Source of the DNA: Clostridiaceae bacterium BL-3
GTDB taxonomy: Bacteria; Bacillota; Clostridia; Clostridiales; Clostridiaceae
Length of the DNA: 64,000 nt
Direction of reading: 5' to 3'
Assembly (NCBI GenBank): GCA_902809985.1
Contig: CADDXC010000001.1
Coordinates: 2,728,001-2,792,000 of the forward strand
Shown: in pieces, positions 62,862-64,000 of the stretch
Position numbering within the stretch: position 1 is the stretch's first letter
How the letters are laid out: the number at the start of each line of letters is the position of its first letter
The notes under the pieces: model-generated
The model's input: only the letters and a program-made list of their open reading frames with translations
Database searches by the model: none
What the model was told of the DNA's origin: nothing
Made by a program: the position numbers and the translations under genes

Positions 62862-62876
62862 AAATAATTAACTGCT

Positions 62877-62981
62877 CTCTTATCTTGCAAAGTCAACTTG
62901 CAGGAATTGGCACCTTGGCAAAATTTCTACTGGTTGCCGGGTTTCATCGGGCCATTTTCCCTCCACCTCTCTGGATAAGAG
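62877..62981 (-). ncRNA. SAM-I riboswitch (S box)
   Basis: On the minus strand: GCTCTTATCCAGAGAGGTGG, AGGGA, GATGAAACCCGGCAACC, GCCAAGGTGCCAATTCC and AGATAAGAGAG. P1 (CTCTTATC / GATAAGAG) closes the aptamer. Together with the terminator this controls metK. Confidence 0.96.
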
Positions 62982-63052
62982 CTTTTATTATGAGCTTACA
63001 ATATTTACAAAAAATCCTTATAAAATAAAAAACACTCCAATAGTGCTTTTTA

Positions 63053-63137
63053 TGGTGGAGGAAGATGGATTCGAACCATCGAAGTCACTGACAACAGATT
63101 TACAGTCTGCCCCCTTTGGCCACTCGGGAATTCCTCC
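63053..63137 (-). tRNA. tRNA-Tyr (anticodon GTA), copy 1
   Basis: The 85-base class II tRNA has acceptor GGAGGAA / TTCCTCC, anticodon loop CTGTAAA, a long variable arm and encoded CCA. It differs from copy 2 by one base in the D arm (GAGTGG here, GAGCGG there). Confidence 0.95.
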
Positions 63138-63142
63138 ACATT

Positions 63143-63218
<76 letters not shown>

Positions 63219-63239
63219 TTATTTTGTTATATAAAATAA

Positions 63240-63315
63240 TGGTGGGCACAACAGGGCTCGAACCTGTGACCCTCTGCTTGTAAGGCAGATGCTCTCCCAG
63301 CTGAGCTATGCGCCC
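63240..63315 (-). tRNA. tRNA-Val (anticodon TAC)
   Basis: Acceptor GGGCGCA / TGTGCCC (one G-T pair), anticodon loop CTTACAA, T arm AGGTTCGAGCCCT and encoded CCA. It lies between the two copies of the Tyr-Thr unit. Confidence 0.95.
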
Positions 63316-63322
63316 ACAGTAT

Positions 63323-63407
63323 TGGTGGAGGAAGATGGATTCGAACCATCGAAGTCACTGACAACAGATTTACAGTCTGCCCCCTTTGGCCGCTCGGGAA
63401 TTCCTCC
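63323..63407 (-). tRNA. tRNA-Tyr (anticodon GTA), copy 2
   Basis: Same structure as copy 1 with the D-arm variant GAGCGG. It is part of the upstream (first transcribed) copy of the duplicated Tyr-Thr unit. Confidence 0.95.
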
Positions 63408-63412
63408 ACATT

Positions 63413-63488
<76 letters not shown>

Positions 63489-63763
63489 TTATTTATATAA
63501 AACCACATTTTAGATAAAATATAAAGGCATTTAACGTTTAACGTAGTTTAGTATACATTTTTACAAGATTATTTTCAAATTTCATATTTGAGTAAAATTT
63601 AATATTAAACGTTTATTTCTCTGCCTACCTCGTTATTTCTTTTAAAATCATATACCTCTATTTTAGTCCTAATAATTTACATGATTTCATCATATAAATT
63701 ATATATAGTGTTTGCTGTGAACATTATCCATAAGCATTGTATACATAAAAGAAGGTGAATATA

Positions 63764-64000
63764 TTGAGTAAAATAAAATCCAATTATAAAAACCCACTGG
63801 CATATTACGATTTAGCCCATTTTTTAAAAGATCACATCAACAAAGACACCGTTATAGTGTGCATTGGTACAGATAAATATATAGGAGATTGCCTTGGTCC
63901 TCTAGTAGGTACCCTATTAAAATGCAAGCATTTTCCTCTACCCGTTTATGGTACAATACCAGAGCCAATACACGCTTTAAACATTGAAAGTAAGTTAAAC
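63764..64000 (+). CDS. yyaC: YyaC family sporulation protein, N-terminal part
   Basis: The first 79 codons are visible and the gene runs past the window end. The TTG start follows GAAGGTG by seven bases. The sequence MSKIKSNYKNPLAYYDLAHF is followed by VIVCIGTDKYIGDCLGPLVG and YGTIPEPIHALNIE, both typical of YyaC, a germination-protease-fold protein conserved in spore formers. The role in sporulation is unclear. The 275-base spacer before it, after the tRNA cluster, holds no gene. Confidence 0.88.
   Translation, partial: MSKIKSNYKNPLAYYDLAHFLKDHINKDTVIVCIGTDKYIGDCLGPLVGTLLKCKHFPLPVYGTIPEPIHALNIESKLN

Overview
The window is low-GC DNA from an anaerobic, spore-forming Clostridium (sensu stricto type; C. 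kluyveri, C. ljungdahlii or C. tyrobutyricum would all fit, and I cannot choose between them). Support comes from an alpha/beta-type spore DNA-binding protein, a YyaC-type sporulation protein, an oxygen-sensitive four-subunit 2-oxoacid:ferredoxin oxidoreductase, strong AGGAGG ribosome binding sites, T-box, FMN and SAM riboswitch leaders, and the clostridial hpf-secA-prfB gene order.

Region 1 (1-10.3 kb, minus strand) is the conjugation half of a Tn916/ICEBs1-family integrative conjugative element: CwlT-like hydrolase (cut by the window edge), VirB6-like ConG, VirB4-like ATPase, TcpE, ArdA antirestriction protein, small TcpD-like membrane protein, MobT/Rep_trans relaxase, oriT, TcpA coupling ATPase and two HelP/YdcP proteins. 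An extra MT-A70 adenine methyltransferase sits between oriT and the coupling protein. Region 2 (10.3-12.45 kb) is the element's outer flank: a DDE transposase gene, several long inverted repeats and a possible IS200/IS605-type end.

Region 3 (12.45-19 kb) holds an unrecognised three-gene operon, a PorGDAB oxidoreductase operon and a divergent alpha/beta hydrolase. Each of the three units has a sigma-54 (-24/-12) promoter match, and TGTTATAA-type dyads that could bind a common enhancer-binding protein lie upstream. Region 4 (19-45 kb) is ordinary chromosome: larB, a uridine-kinase-like protein, DUF421/DUF4363, fba, a CYTH/DUF5685/DnaJ cluster, tRNA-Gln, T-box-leuS, a small alarmone synthetase, a FliK-like/FlhB-like pair, ribU under an FMN riboswitch, tex, an M28 peptidase, an MFS exporter, prfB with its programmed frameshift, secA and hpf.

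Region 5 (45.3-57.2 kb) looks like an accessory block placed between hpf and a probable raiA-motif RNA, which normally lie together. It carries a spore protein gene, an unusual P-type ATPase island and an arsenosugar-type radical SAM operon. The ATPase island has a P1B-like pump with TGE changed to TGQ, a catalytically dead P-type ATPase paralogue, a DUF5132-like coiled-coil protein, two unknown proteins and a divergent P2-type ATPase with an HMA2-like N-terminus; it is the best candidate here for an undescribed system. Region 6 (57.3-64 kb) returns to core genes: the raiA-like RNA, comFC, a ComFA-like protein without a P-loop, recD2, metK under a SAM-I riboswitch, five tRNAs including a duplicated Tyr-Thr unit, and the start of yyaC.
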